31,303 nucleotides of DNA from JARRNJ01 sp037385045 (GTDB lineage: Bacteria > Pseudomonadota > Gammaproteobacteria > JASBUN01), in NCBI GenBank assembly GCA_037385045.1, contig JARRNJ010000045.1, forward strand, positions 1 through 31,303, written 5' to 3'. Below, one piece after another: positions 1 through 7,256 of this stretch. Numbering within the stretch: the first letter of the stretch is position 1; each line of letters starts with the position of its first letter. Below the pieces are notes generated by a model that was not told the origin of the DNA, ran no database searches, and saw nothing but the letters and a program-made list of their open reading frames with translations. The position numbers and the translations under genes are program-made.

Positions 1-31
1 GGGAGTCTGGCGAGCACCGCCGACGATCCGC

Positions 32-1993
32 TCATGCCGCCGACGGCGTATCGTAGGGAGGCGGCTGGGTCAGGCGTTCGCGAATGCTGGTGAGCGTGTC
101 CAACTGCGCCTGCAGTTCTCCGGCTTCCTGCTCCAGCTCGGCGAGCTTCGAGTCGAGCGTGTCCCGCGATTCGTTGATCTTGCGCAGCGTCTTGAGGCGG
201 CGCTCCATCATGTTGCGGTGCTCCTTGATCTGGGCGATGAGCGGATTCATCACGTCGCGCAGCCAGGTTTCGGCTTCCTGGTGGGCGTGGAAGTAGACGC
301 TGCGGGCCTGGCTCACCAGACTGATGAAGAACTTCTTGATGAGAAAATTCTGTTCGGTCATGGTGGTCACGGGACTCTTGCGAAACGCATCCGCCTCGTC
401 GTAGAGCGCATCCATCTGCCGGGTGTATTCCCTGACCGAGAACAGGCGCGGCTTGATGGCGGGCAGGCCGTGCTCGACGTGGAACTTCTTGTAGATCGCC
501 ATCACCAGCTTGCAGGTCTGCTCGGCCTGCTCCAGGGACCGGTCCATGTTTTCACGTGCGCCGTCGAAGAAAGTCTTCATGCCGCGCTTCAGCCCGGACG
601 TGGTCCAGCTGCCCAGCATCGCGCGCCGCGTATCGGCGATCAGCTTGTCGATGGCCTCCAGGCTGAGGTGTTCGAGCAACGCCGCACCCTGGCGCTGCAG
701 CAGGCGCCGGCTGGCCTGGAAGCTGTCGACGTGCTTCTGGTAAGTGGTCTGCTCTGTGCGGGTTTTCTTCATCAAGTGCAGGATGACATCGGCGTTCTTG
801 CCGCTCAAGTTGCGCAGCTCCTTGTGCTGGCCGGTGGTATGGCCCAGTCGTGTCTCCAGCACCTGTTGCTGTTCGTCGAGAAGCTGGCCGAGATCCCGGA
901 CGATGGTCTCGCGCAGGATCGATTCCCGCGCCGGCAGGATTTCATTCGACAAATAGCTCTCCAGGGCTCCGATCCGGCTCTTGTCCAGCAGTCCCTGGTC
1001 GCCGCGGATCTTGGCCAGCAGTCCCTTTTGCGCCGATACAGGGAAGATGGTGCCGGGATCGACGCCGAGCATGGTGGCGGTCTTGCGCACCTGCGAGGCG
1101 ACACTGTCCTCGATGTTCTTCGTCTCCCGCAGCTCGTCCCACATCGTGTCGATCTTGTTGAGCACCACGGCGATGCCCTTTTGCCGGCGGCTGCGTCGAG
1201 TCCCGTCGATATGGTACTGCCACACGTCCAGGTCGCTGCGGGTGACGCCGGTGTCGGCGGCCAACACGAACAGCACCGCCTGGGCCGAGGGCAGCATGTT
1301 CATGGTCAGCTCCGGCTCGCTGCCCAGGGCGTTGAGCCCGGGCGTGTCGAGGATCACCAGCCCCTGCTTGAGCAGCGGGTGAGGGAAGCTGATCAGTGCG
1401 TGACGCCACATGGGGATTTCCACTTCCGTGGCCGCCTTGGTGTCGCTGTCCACCCGCGGAAAATTCTCCTCGGTATACAGCCCCAAGCGCCTGGCTTCGT
1501 CCACGCTCACGGTTTTGGTGCGTATGACCTCGTGCAGTGCTTCTTCCATCTGCTCCGGGGCGTCGAGGTTCAGCGGGATCGTGGTCCAGTAGACCGGATC
1601 GTGCCGGTATTCGGCGATACTGGTGTCCTCGGTTCTGGTCTCGATCGGCAGCAGGCGCACGTAGGCGCTGTCCGTCACCCGGTCGTAGAACAGTTCCGTC
1701 GGACACATGGTGGTCCGTCCCGCTTCCGACGGCAGCAGGCGGCGCTGATAGTCAGCGAAGAATATTGCATTGATCAGCTCGGTCTTGCCGCGGGAAAATT
1801 CCGCCACAAAGGCAATGTGGAGGCGATCGTTGCGCAGCGCCTCGAGGGCTTCGAACACGCGCAGCGAATGCTCACCGTTTTCCATTTGATGGCGGTCGAG
1901 CCACTGCTGGAATTCCTCAATGGCGCCGATCATTTGGCGCTTCCAGCGATCGAAGGCCTCGATCTGCTGTTGAAAATGGTTCTGGGCCATCAT
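32..1993 (-). CDS. Dynamin-family GTPase
   Basis: A large GTPase of the bacterial dynamin-like family, about 653 residues, probably acting on membranes. The GTPase motifs are visible: a P-loop AEFSRGKT at about residues 64-71, a G3 motif DTPG at 216-219, and a G4 motif NKID at 279-282. The C-terminal half is rich in charged residues and leucine and looks coiled-coil, as expected for a dynamin stalk. The first glycine of the usual GEFSxGKS P-loop is alanine here. The frame is open up to a TTG at 2077, but I prefer the ATG at 1993 because GGGAG lies about 10 bases upstream and the extra 28 residues look unlike the family. It lies downstream of yggU on the same strand, separated by about 196 bases. 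The family assignment is firm; the cellular role is unknown. Confidence 0.85.
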   Translation of the reverse strand: MMAQNHFQQQIEAFDRWKRQMIGAIEEFQQWLDRHQMENGEHSLRVFEALEALRNDRLHIAFVAEFSRGKTELINAIFFADYQRRLLPSEAGRTTMCPTELFYDRVTDSAYVRLLPIETRTEDTSIAEYRHDPVYWTTIPLNLDAPEQMEEALHEVIRTKTVSVDEARRLGLYTEENFPRVDSDTKAATEVEIPMWRHALISFPHPLLKQGLVILDTPGLNALGSEPELTMNMLPSAQAVLFVLAADTGVTRSDLDVWQYHIDGTRRSRRQKGIAVVLNKIDTMWDELRETKNIEDSVASQVRKTATMLGVDPGTIFPVSAQKGLLAKIRGDQGLLDKSRIGALESYLSNEILPARESILRETIVRDLGQLLDEQQQVLETRLGHTTGQHKELRNLSGKNADVILHLMKKTRTEQTTYQKHVDSFQASRRLLQRQGAALLEHLSLEAIDKLIADTRRAMLGSWTTSGLKRGMKTFFDGARENMDRSLEQAEQTCKLVMAIYKKFHVEHGLPAIKPRLFSVREYTRQMDALYDEADAFRKSPVTTMTEQNFLIKKFFISLVSQARSVYFHAHQEAETWLRDVMNPLIAQIKEHRNMMERRLKTLRKINESRDTLDSKLAELEQEAGELQAQLDTLTSIRERLTQPPPYDTPSAA

Positions 1994-2178
1994 CGTACTG
2001 CCGTCTCCCGTTGGGTCGGTACGCGCGAAGCTGTTGTAATTCAGGGTTATAGGTGATTTAGCGGCGTTTACCACCAATCCTTGAGGGCAGGGTGTCGATG
2101 TTGCCGGGCGCGGCTATGGACTCAGTATACGGAGGCGCGGTGCGTTGGGCGTGGGTTTAGCCCGGATGTGCCGCGAAC

Positions 2179-2194
2179 TGTGACAGCGGTCACA
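2179..2194. promoter_or_regulatory. CRP/Vfr-like palindrome TGTGA-N6-TCACA
   Basis: The sequence TGTGACAGCGGTCACA matches the core CRP/Vfr consensus TGTGA-N6-TCACA perfectly. It overlaps the yggU stop codon and lies about 185 bases upstream of the preferred start of the dynamin-like gene, so it could regulate that gene. It could also act as a short hairpin after yggU; the loop is only four bases and no T-run follows. Binding is inferred from sequence alone. Confidence 0.4.
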
Positions 2195-2486
2195 AGAGAT
2201 CGGCGATCGGATTGGGAATCTTCTTCGGCTGCTCGACCCGCACGCGCTTTTCGCGGCTTGCTTCGCCGCTGACCAATAGCACCTGCGAGCGGGACACGCC
2301 GAATGCCTTGGCCAGGAACCGGACCAGATGAGCGTTGGCCTTGCCTTCCACGGGCGGCGCGGTGATGCGGATCTTCAGCCGGGTTCCCTGCGCGCCGACG
2401 ATTTCGTCGCGGCTGGCGCGCGGCTGCAAACGAATGTTCAATACCAAGTCGCGGCCGTCGCGCCAAACCGCGCTGCCGGCATTCAC
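2190..2486 (-). CDS. yggU: DUF167/YggU family protein
   Basis: A 98-residue protein of the DUF167 (YggU) family, whose function is not established. The family core is visible: RLQPRASRDEIVG near residues 20-31 and APPVEGKANAHL near 43-54, the usual conserved block. It starts with a GTG that overlaps the yggT stop codon in a GTGA arrangement, so it is probably translated by coupling with yggT. The yggT-yggU pairing is common in gammaproteobacteria. The open frame continues far upstream on this strand, but that part only shadows yggT and does not belong to the gene. Confidence 0.88.
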   Translation of the reverse strand: MNAGSAVWRDGRDLVLNIRLQPRASRDEIVGAQGTRLKIRITAPPVEGKANAHLVRFLAKAFGVSRSQVLLVSGEASREKRVRVEQPKKIPNPIADLL

Positions 2487-3058
2487 CCCAGGAACAGCCG
2501 CAACAGGGTGGTTTGCAGGTGGGGCACGGCCATGAGCACCAGGTTGAGCGCGATAATAGCGACCAGCGGCGAGAGGTCGATGCCGGAGAACACGGGCAAG
2601 ATGCTGCGGATGGGGCGCAACACCGGTTCGGTGAGATGGTAGAGGATTGCGGTCATCGGGTTGTAGGTGGCCGGCTGCACCCAGCTCAGGATCGCCTGGA
2701 TGATGATCGCAATAATAAAGATGTACAACGCCATGTTGATCAGCCGGCCGATGGCCATTACCAACAGCACCGCGGGATGCAGCGACCCCCCCATCATCGC
2801 GCCAATCAGCAACAGCTCGATGATCTGCAGTGCCAGCAGCACCAGCAGGGCGGCGACATCGATTCCACCCAGGCCCGGGATAACGCGCCGGACCGGCCTC
2901 AGCACCGGACTGGTGAGTTTGACAATGAACTGCGACAGCGGGTTGTAGAAATCGGCGCGCACGGTCTGCAGCAGGAAGCGCAGCATCATCAGCAGAATGT
3001 AGAAGCCGAACGCCACGCTGATCAGAAACGCGCCGGCCTGGGAGAAATACCCGTTCAT
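2483..3058 (-). CDS. yggT: YggT family integral membrane protein
   Basis: A 191-residue inner-membrane protein with two tandem YGGT repeats. Each repeat has a hydrophobic helix followed by a conserved segment: NPLSQFIVKLTSPVLRPVRR near residues 39-58 and NPMTAILYHLTEPVLRPIR near 133-151. The function is unclear; homologues have been linked to osmotic tolerance and membrane protein assembly. The start ATG overlaps the proC stop in an ATGA arrangement and the end overlaps the yggU start, so proC, yggT and yggU form a tightly coupled unit. Confidence 0.92.
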   Translation of the reverse strand: MNGYFSQAGAFLISVAFGFYILLMMLRFLLQTVRADFYNPLSQFIVKLTSPVLRPVRRVIPGLGGIDVAALLVLLALQIIELLLIGAMMGGSLHPAVLLVMAIGRLINMALYIFIIAIIIQAILSWVQPATYNPMTAILYHLTEPVLRPIRSILPVFSGIDLSPLVAIIALNLVLMAVPHLQTTLLRLFLG

Positions 3059-3882
3059 TTACCCCCCAACTTGTCCGCCAGTTCCACGGAGCGCGTCTGC
3101 GCGGCTTCGACCGCATCGTGCAGCAGTGCGCGCAGACCGCCTTGTTCCAATACCTGCAGCGCACGCTCGGTGGTGCCCCCCGGCGACGTTACGCGGCGGC
3201 GCAACTCCGCCGGGCCGTCGGTGCTCTCCAAGGCCATCTTGGCGGCCCCAAACGCCGTTTGCAGGGTCAGCAGCCGGGCCTGCGCCGGCTCCATGCCCAG
3301 CTCGACGGCGGCCTGCTCCAGGGCTTCCATGACCAGAAAGAAATACGCCGGTCCGCTTCCCGACAGCGCGGTCACGGTGTCCAGCGAGGCCTCGTCCGGG
3401 ACCCACTGGGTGAGGCCCACGGCGCGCATGACCGATTCGGCCAGATCGCGCTGCTCGTCGGTAACCCGGGGATTGGCGTACAGGGCGGTGGCCCCGCTTT
3501 GCACCAGGGCCGGCGTGTTGGGCATGGTGCGTACGATGGCCGCCCCGCCGCCGAGCCAGCCACCGACGTCGGATTCGCGTACACCGGCGGCGATGGAAAT
3601 CACCAGGGGGCGTTTCTCCGTCACGGCGTCGGCGATTTCCCCGGCGACATCGCGCAGGACCTGCGGCTTGACCGCCAGCACCACCACATCAGCGCCGCCC
3701 ACCGCAGCGCGGTTGTCCGCCCCGCTGCGCACCCCGTAGCGGTCGTGCAGCAACTGGCGCCGTTCGGGATCCGGTTCGGCGACGTGGATGCGCCCGGCGT
3801 CCCAGCCGTCGGCGATCAGTCCACCGATCAGGCTGGCGGCCATGTTTCCGCCGCCGATGAAAGCAATGGTCGGATTTTGCAT
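3055..3882 (-). CDS. proC: Pyrroline-5-carboxylate reductase
   Basis: Catalyses the last step of proline synthesis, NAD(P)H-dependent reduction of 1-pyrroline-5-carboxylate to L-proline, in the cytoplasm. The protein is 275 residues, normal for the family. The Rossmann motif FIGGGNMA lies at about residues 8-15, VLAVKPQ follows in the middle of the nucleotide-binding domain, and the C-terminal signature includes ALSGSGPAYFF and RRRVTSPGGTTERAL. I chose the ATG at 3882 because the nucleotide-binding fold then begins a few residues in; the GTG at 3954 would add 24 residues that overlap the end of yggS. It follows yggS by 40 bases and overlaps yggT by 4. No strong ribosome-binding site is seen before the start. 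Confidence 0.95.
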   Translation of the reverse strand: MQNPTIAFIGGGNMAASLIGGLIADGWDAGRIHVAEPDPERRQLLHDRYGVRSGADNRAAVGGADVVVLAVKPQVLRDVAGEIADAVTEKRPLVISIAAGVRESDVGGWLGGGAAIVRTMPNTPALVQSGATALYANPRVTDEQRDLAESVMRAVGLTQWVPDEASLDTVTALSGSGPAYFFLVMEALEQAAVELGMEPAQARLLTLQTAFGAAKMALESTDGPAELRRRVTSPGGTTERALQVLEQGGLRALLHDAVEAAQTRSVELADKLGGK

Positions 3883-3922
3883 TGATTTTACGCCAATTTC
3901 TGCGGGTGGTTTGGACGAGCCG

Positions 3923-4576
3923 CTACAGTCTAGCGCATCGCCGGAAGCCGGCACAATCGATTCGGCCGGCGCTCATGCCCATCGACAGCGTGTCGAGCGC
4001 CGGTTCCCGCCGCCGCAGCTCGTCGAAGGCTCGCCGCAGCCGGCGGAACGGCTCGCGCTGCCGGTCGAAGTCGCTGCAGGGTGCCGGTATGGCCATCAAG
4101 CCGCGAAGCCGCAGGCGCGGCAGCGCGACGACGGCGTCGGCCAGCGGCTCCAGGTCCGCAATTTCGACCCCGGATTTGCTCGACTCGCCGCTGACATTGA
4201 CCTGGAGGCAGACATTGAGCGGCGCCAGCGCCTCGGGCCGCTGCTCGCTCAGCCGGCGGGCGGTCTTCAACCGGTCAATACTGTGAACCCAGTCAAAGTG
4301 CCCGGCGATGGCTTTTGTTTTATTGGATTGGATCGGACCGATGAAGTGCCACTCGATGCCGAGCTCCTTCAGCTCGCCGATCTTGTCCAGGGCCTCCTGC
4401 ACGTAGCTTTCACCGAACCGGGTCTGGCCGGCGGCGACCGCTGCGTGCAGCGCGGCGGCAGGCTGGGTCTTGCTGACGGCCAGCAGCTGCACCGAGCCGG
4501 ACACGCGTCCGTGGGCCAGCTCCGCGCAGCGGATGCGCTCGCGCACCCGGGCCAGGTTGTCCTCGATATCAGTCAT
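3923..4576 (-). CDS. yggS: YggS/PLPBP pyridoxal phosphate homeostasis protein, 3'-truncated
   Basis: A PLP-binding protein of the YggS/PROSC family that helps keep pyridoxal phosphate in balance. The start ATG at 4576 places the PLP lysine (AVSKTQP) at residue 36, the same number as in E. coli YggS. The signature EWHFIGPIQSNK and the LSMGMS motif (about 197-202) are present. After LSMGMS the sequence becomes unrelated and stops 15 residues later at residue 217. Relatives continue for about 30 residues with a conserved GSTxVRIGxAIFG segment that holds the PLP phosphate. I see no continuation in the other frames, so this is a loss of sequence and not a simple frameshift. The protein may be impaired. 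It is first in the yggS-proC-yggT-yggU unit and diverges from pilT. Confidence 0.88.
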   Translation of the reverse strand: MTDIEDNLARVRERIRCAELAHGRVSGSVQLLAVSKTQPAAALHAAVAAGQTRFGESYVQEALDKIGELKELGIEWHFIGPIQSNKTKAIAGHFDWVHSIDRLKTARRLSEQRPEALAPLNVCLQVNVSGESSKSGVEIADLEPLADAVVALPRLRLRGLMAIPAPCSDFDRQREPFRRLRRAFDELRRREPALDTLSMGMSAGRIDCAGFRRCARL

Positions 4577-4716
4577 TGGTGCACCGGAATCGGTGACGCT
4601 ATACTCAAATCCGGGCGCCCCGGGGCGGCCGTACTTAAAGATTCTCGCCAACTTGGCGCTAACTCTAACACATTGCCGGGTCTTCGGTTTCGTAGCTGTT
4701 CGCCTGAGGGAGTCAC
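4577..4716. promoter_or_regulatory. Divergent intergenic region between yggS and pilT
   Basis: This 140-base gap must hold the promoters of the divergent yggS and pilT units. A 13-base palindrome CGCCAACTTGGCG lies at 4646-4658 and could be an operator. A GAGGGAG ribosome-binding site sits just before the pilT ATG. I could not assign convincing -35/-10 hexamers. Confidence 0.4.
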
Positions 4717-5754
4717 ATGGATATCGCAGAACTGCTGGCGTTTGCGGTGAAGAATAATGCGTCGGACCTGCATCTTTCGTCCGGTCTGCCGCCCATGATC
4801 CGCGTCGACGGCGACATACGGCGGATCAACGTCCCGGCGCTGGATCACAAGACGGTTCATGGTCTCATCTACGACATCATGAACGACAAGCAGCGCAAGG
4901 ACTTCGAAGAGTTCTACGAAACGGATTTTTCCTTCGAGATACCCGGCCTGGCGCGCTTCCGCGTCAACGCCTTCAATCAGAACCGGGGCGCCGGTGCGGT
5001 ATTCCGCACCATTCCCTCCAACATCCTGAGTCTCGAGGACCTGGGCTGCCCGAAGGTATTCCAGGACGTTTCCATGCATCCCCGCGGCCTGGTGCTGGTG
5101 ACCGGACCGACCGGTTCGGGCAAGTCCACCACCCTGGCGGCGATGATGAACTTCGTCAACGAGAACAGCTTCGCTCACGTTCTCACCATCGAGGATCCCA
5201 TCGAGTTCGTGCACCAGAGCAAGAAGTGCCTGGTGAACCAGCGCGAGGTGCACCGGGACACCCTCGGTTTCAGCGAGGCGCTGCGTTCGGCGCTGCGTGA
5301 AGACCCGGACATCATTCTGGTGGGTGAGATGCGCGACCTGGAGACCATCCGCCTGGCTTTGACGGCAGCCGAGACCGGGCACCTGGTGTTCGGCACCCTG
5401 CATACCTCGTCGGCGGCCAAGACCATTGACCGCGTAATCGACGTGTTCCCGGCCGGGGAGAAGGATATGGTGCGCTCCATGCTTTCGGAATCCCTGCGGG
5501 CGGTTATTTCCCAGACCCTGTTGAAGCGTGTCGGCGGCGGCCGGACCGCGGCCTGGGAGATCATGATCGGCACGCCGGCGATCCGCAACCTGATCCGTGA
5601 GGACAAGGTGGCGCAGATGTACTCCTCCATCCAGACCGGCCAGGCCCTGGGCATGCAGACGCTGGATCAGCATCTCCAGCACCTGGTGGCCAAGGGGGTG
5701 GTCACCAAACAGGATGCGGTGGCACGGGCACAGAACAAAGAGTTGTTCCGTTAG
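4717..5754 (+). CDS. pilT: Type IV pilus retraction ATPase PilT
   Basis: A hexameric cytoplasmic ATPase of the secretion ATPase superfamily that drives disassembly and retraction of type IV pili, giving twitching motility. The length of 345 residues is normal. The Walker A motif GPTGSGKST is at residues 130-138, the Asp-box/Walker B segment DPDIILVGEMRD at about 196-207 with the catalytic glutamate at 204, and the His-box GHLVFGTLHT at 221-230. The PilT-specific AIRNLIRE motif needed for retraction is intact at 288-295. A good ribosome-binding site precedes the ATG. pilU follows after 33 bases, so both are probably cotranscribed. Confidence 0.98.
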   Translation: MDIAELLAFAVKNNASDLHLSSGLPPMIRVDGDIRRINVPALDHKTVHGLIYDIMNDKQRKDFEEFYETDFSFEIPGLARFRVNAFNQNRGAGAVFRTIPSNILSLEDLGCPKVFQDVSMHPRGLVLVTGPTGSGKSTTLAAMMNFVNENSFAHVLTIEDPIEFVHQSKKCLVNQREVHRDTLGFSEALRSALREDPDIILVGEMRDLETIRLALTAAETGHLVFGTLHTSSAAKTIDRVIDVFPAGEKDMVRSMLSESLRAVISQTLLKRVGGGRTAAWEIMIGTPAIRNLIREDKVAQMYSSIQTGQALGMQTLDQHLQHLVAKGVVTKQDAVARAQNKELFR

Positions 5755-5787
5755 CTAACAACGCGGCGAAAACGCGAGGATCACGAC

Positions 5788-6912
5788 ATGGATTTCAATT
5801 CACTGCTCAAATTGATGGTCAGCAAGAAGGCCTCCGATCTCTTTATCACTGCCGGCGTTGCTGCATCGATGAAGGTGAACGGCAAGATCATGCCTGTGGC
5901 CCAGAACACGCTCACGCCGGATCAGGCGCGCGAGCTGGTGTTCAGCGTCATGACCCCGGCGCAGCGCAAGGAGTTCGACGAAACCCACGAATGCAATTTT
6001 GCCATCAGCGCCAGCGGCATCGGGCGCTTTCGCGTCAGCGCGTTCATGCAGCGCAATTTCGTCGGCATGGTCCTGCGCCGCATCGAAACGCGCATTCCGA
6101 CGGTCGACGAGCTGCTGCTGCCGCCGGTGCTGAAGAACCTGGCGATGATCAAACGCGGGATGGTGATCTTCGCCGGCGCTACCGGCACCGGAAAATCCAC
6201 CTCCCTGGCGTCCATGATCGGCTACCGCAACCAGAACAGTACCGGCCATATCATCACCATCGAGGACCCCATCGAATTCGTGCACCAGCACGGCGGGTGC
6301 ATCGTCACGCAGAGGGAAGTGGGCATCGACACCGACAGCTACGAGGTGGCGCTAAAGAACACTCTGCGCCAGGCTCCGGACGTGATTCTGATCGGCGAGG
6401 TGCGCACCCGCGAGACTATGGACTACGCCATCGCCTTCGCCGAGACCGGCCATCTGTGCCTGTGCACCCTGCATGCCAACAACGCCAACCAGGCGCTGGA
6501 CCGCATTATCAACTTCTTCCCCGAAGACCGGCGCGACCAGCTGCTGATGGACCTGTCCCTGAACCTCAAGGCCATCGTTGCGCAGCAGCTGCTGCCGCGC
6601 CCCGACGGCAAGGGCCGGCGCGTGGCGGTGGAGACAATGATCAATACGCCGCTGGCCTCGGACCTGATCCGCAAGGGCGAGATCCACAAGCTCAAGGAAC
6701 TGATGAAGAAGTCCACCCAGCAGGGCATGAAGACCTTCGACCAGGCGCTGTACGATCTGTACTGCGCCGGCGAGATCAGCTACGAGGACGCCATTCACTA
6801 CGCCGATTCCGCCAACGAAGTGCGCCTGATGATCAAGCTCGGGCAGGGCAACCCGGATAAGTTCGCCGAAGCCATGGACGGGGTCTCCCTGATCGACGAC
6901 GGCAGTCGGTAG
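5788..6912 (+). CDS. pilU: PilT-dependent twitching ATPase PilU
   Basis: A paralogue of PilT that forms hexamers and works with PilT to increase retraction force. It is 374 residues long. The Walker A motif GATGTGKST is at residues 130-138, followed by TIEDPIEFVHQ, the Walker B segment APDVILIGEVR and the His-box GHLCLCTLHA. In place of AIRNLIRE it has PLASDLIRKGE, and it has a longer C-terminal tail, both features that separate PilU from PilT. It sits directly downstream of pilT. Beyond its stop the inverted-repeat element begins. Confidence 0.96.
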   Translation: MDFNSLLKLMVSKKASDLFITAGVAASMKVNGKIMPVAQNTLTPDQARELVFSVMTPAQRKEFDETHECNFAISASGIGRFRVSAFMQRNFVGMVLRRIETRIPTVDELLLPPVLKNLAMIKRGMVIFAGATGTGKSTSLASMIGYRNQNSTGHIITIEDPIEFVHQHGGCIVTQREVGIDTDSYEVALKNTLRQAPDVILIGEVRTRETMDYAIAFAETGHLCLCTLHANNANQALDRIINFFPEDRRDQLLMDLSLNLKAIVAQQLLPRPDGKGRRVAVETMINTPLASDLIRKGEIHKLKELMKKSTQQGMKTFDQALYDLYCAGEISYEDAIHYADSANEVRLMIKLGQGNPDKFAEAMDGVSLIDDGSR

Positions 6913-7256
6913 TGGCGTTTCTGGGTTCGTTTTTAACGCAAAGGACGCAAAGACGCAGAGAACGCCAAGGAAACTGATTGTTTGTGTCTTGCCAAAAGCA
7001 ACCGGGATACGGTGGGAGCGGCGCTTGGTGACGAACGGCAATCAGCGTTCAAAGCCAGAGTACAGGTCGTAGCCTGAAGTCGCGCCGTTACCCACGGGAC
7101 ATGTGTGGCTCGGCCCAATACCGGATGCATGTCGGGCATAGTCGCTCGTTCCTGGCGCGTCACTTTGGTGGGCACTGCCGATCGTGGAAAAATCTCTCTT
7201 CGCGTTCTCTGCGTCTTTGCGTCCTTTGCGTTCATTCAACGACGATTGAAAAAACA
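6913..7256. other. Non-coding region between pilU and pyrK, occupied by an inverted-repeat element
   Basis: No credible gene lies in these 344 bases. The two flanking genes converge here. Most of the space is a 298-base element bounded by perfect 31-base inverted repeats. Small open frames inside it begin within the repeat itself and read MNAKDAKTQRTRR, a type of short frame that I regard as a by-product of the repeat. No clear intrinsic terminator with a T-run was found for either flanking gene. Confidence 0.7.
6935..7232. repeat. MITE-like element bounded by 31-bp perfect inverted repeats
   Basis: Bases 6935-6965 and 7202-7232 are exact reverse complements over 31 bases. The arm is built of short units such as ACGCAAAGG, ACGCAAAG and ACGCAGAGAACGC, of the kind seen in a dispersed intergenic repeat common in many proteobacteria. 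The 236-base interior has no coding capacity, so the element could be a non-autonomous mobile unit, or a transcribed hairpin that ends the converging pilU and pyrK transcripts. No target-site duplication is obvious. Confidence 0.7.

Noticed and set aside
218..2056. 612-codon open frame on the plus strand opposite the dynamin-like gene
   Set aside because: It is an antisense shadow in GC-rich DNA; the opposite strand carries all GTPase motifs and the plus-strand product resembles no family I know.
1994..2077. TTG start at 2077 for the dynamin-like protein
   Set aside because: The ATG at 1993 has a better ribosome-binding site and the added residues look like untranslated sequence.
3883..3954. 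Longer ProC starting at GTG 3954
   Set aside because: The additional 24 residues overlap the end of yggS and lie before the conserved nucleotide-binding start; the ATG at 3882 fits the family.
6933..7235. 100-codon minus-strand frame starting MNAKDAKTQRTRR
   Set aside because: The frame begins inside the 31-base inverted repeat and spans the non-coding element; such frames arise wherever this repeat occurs.
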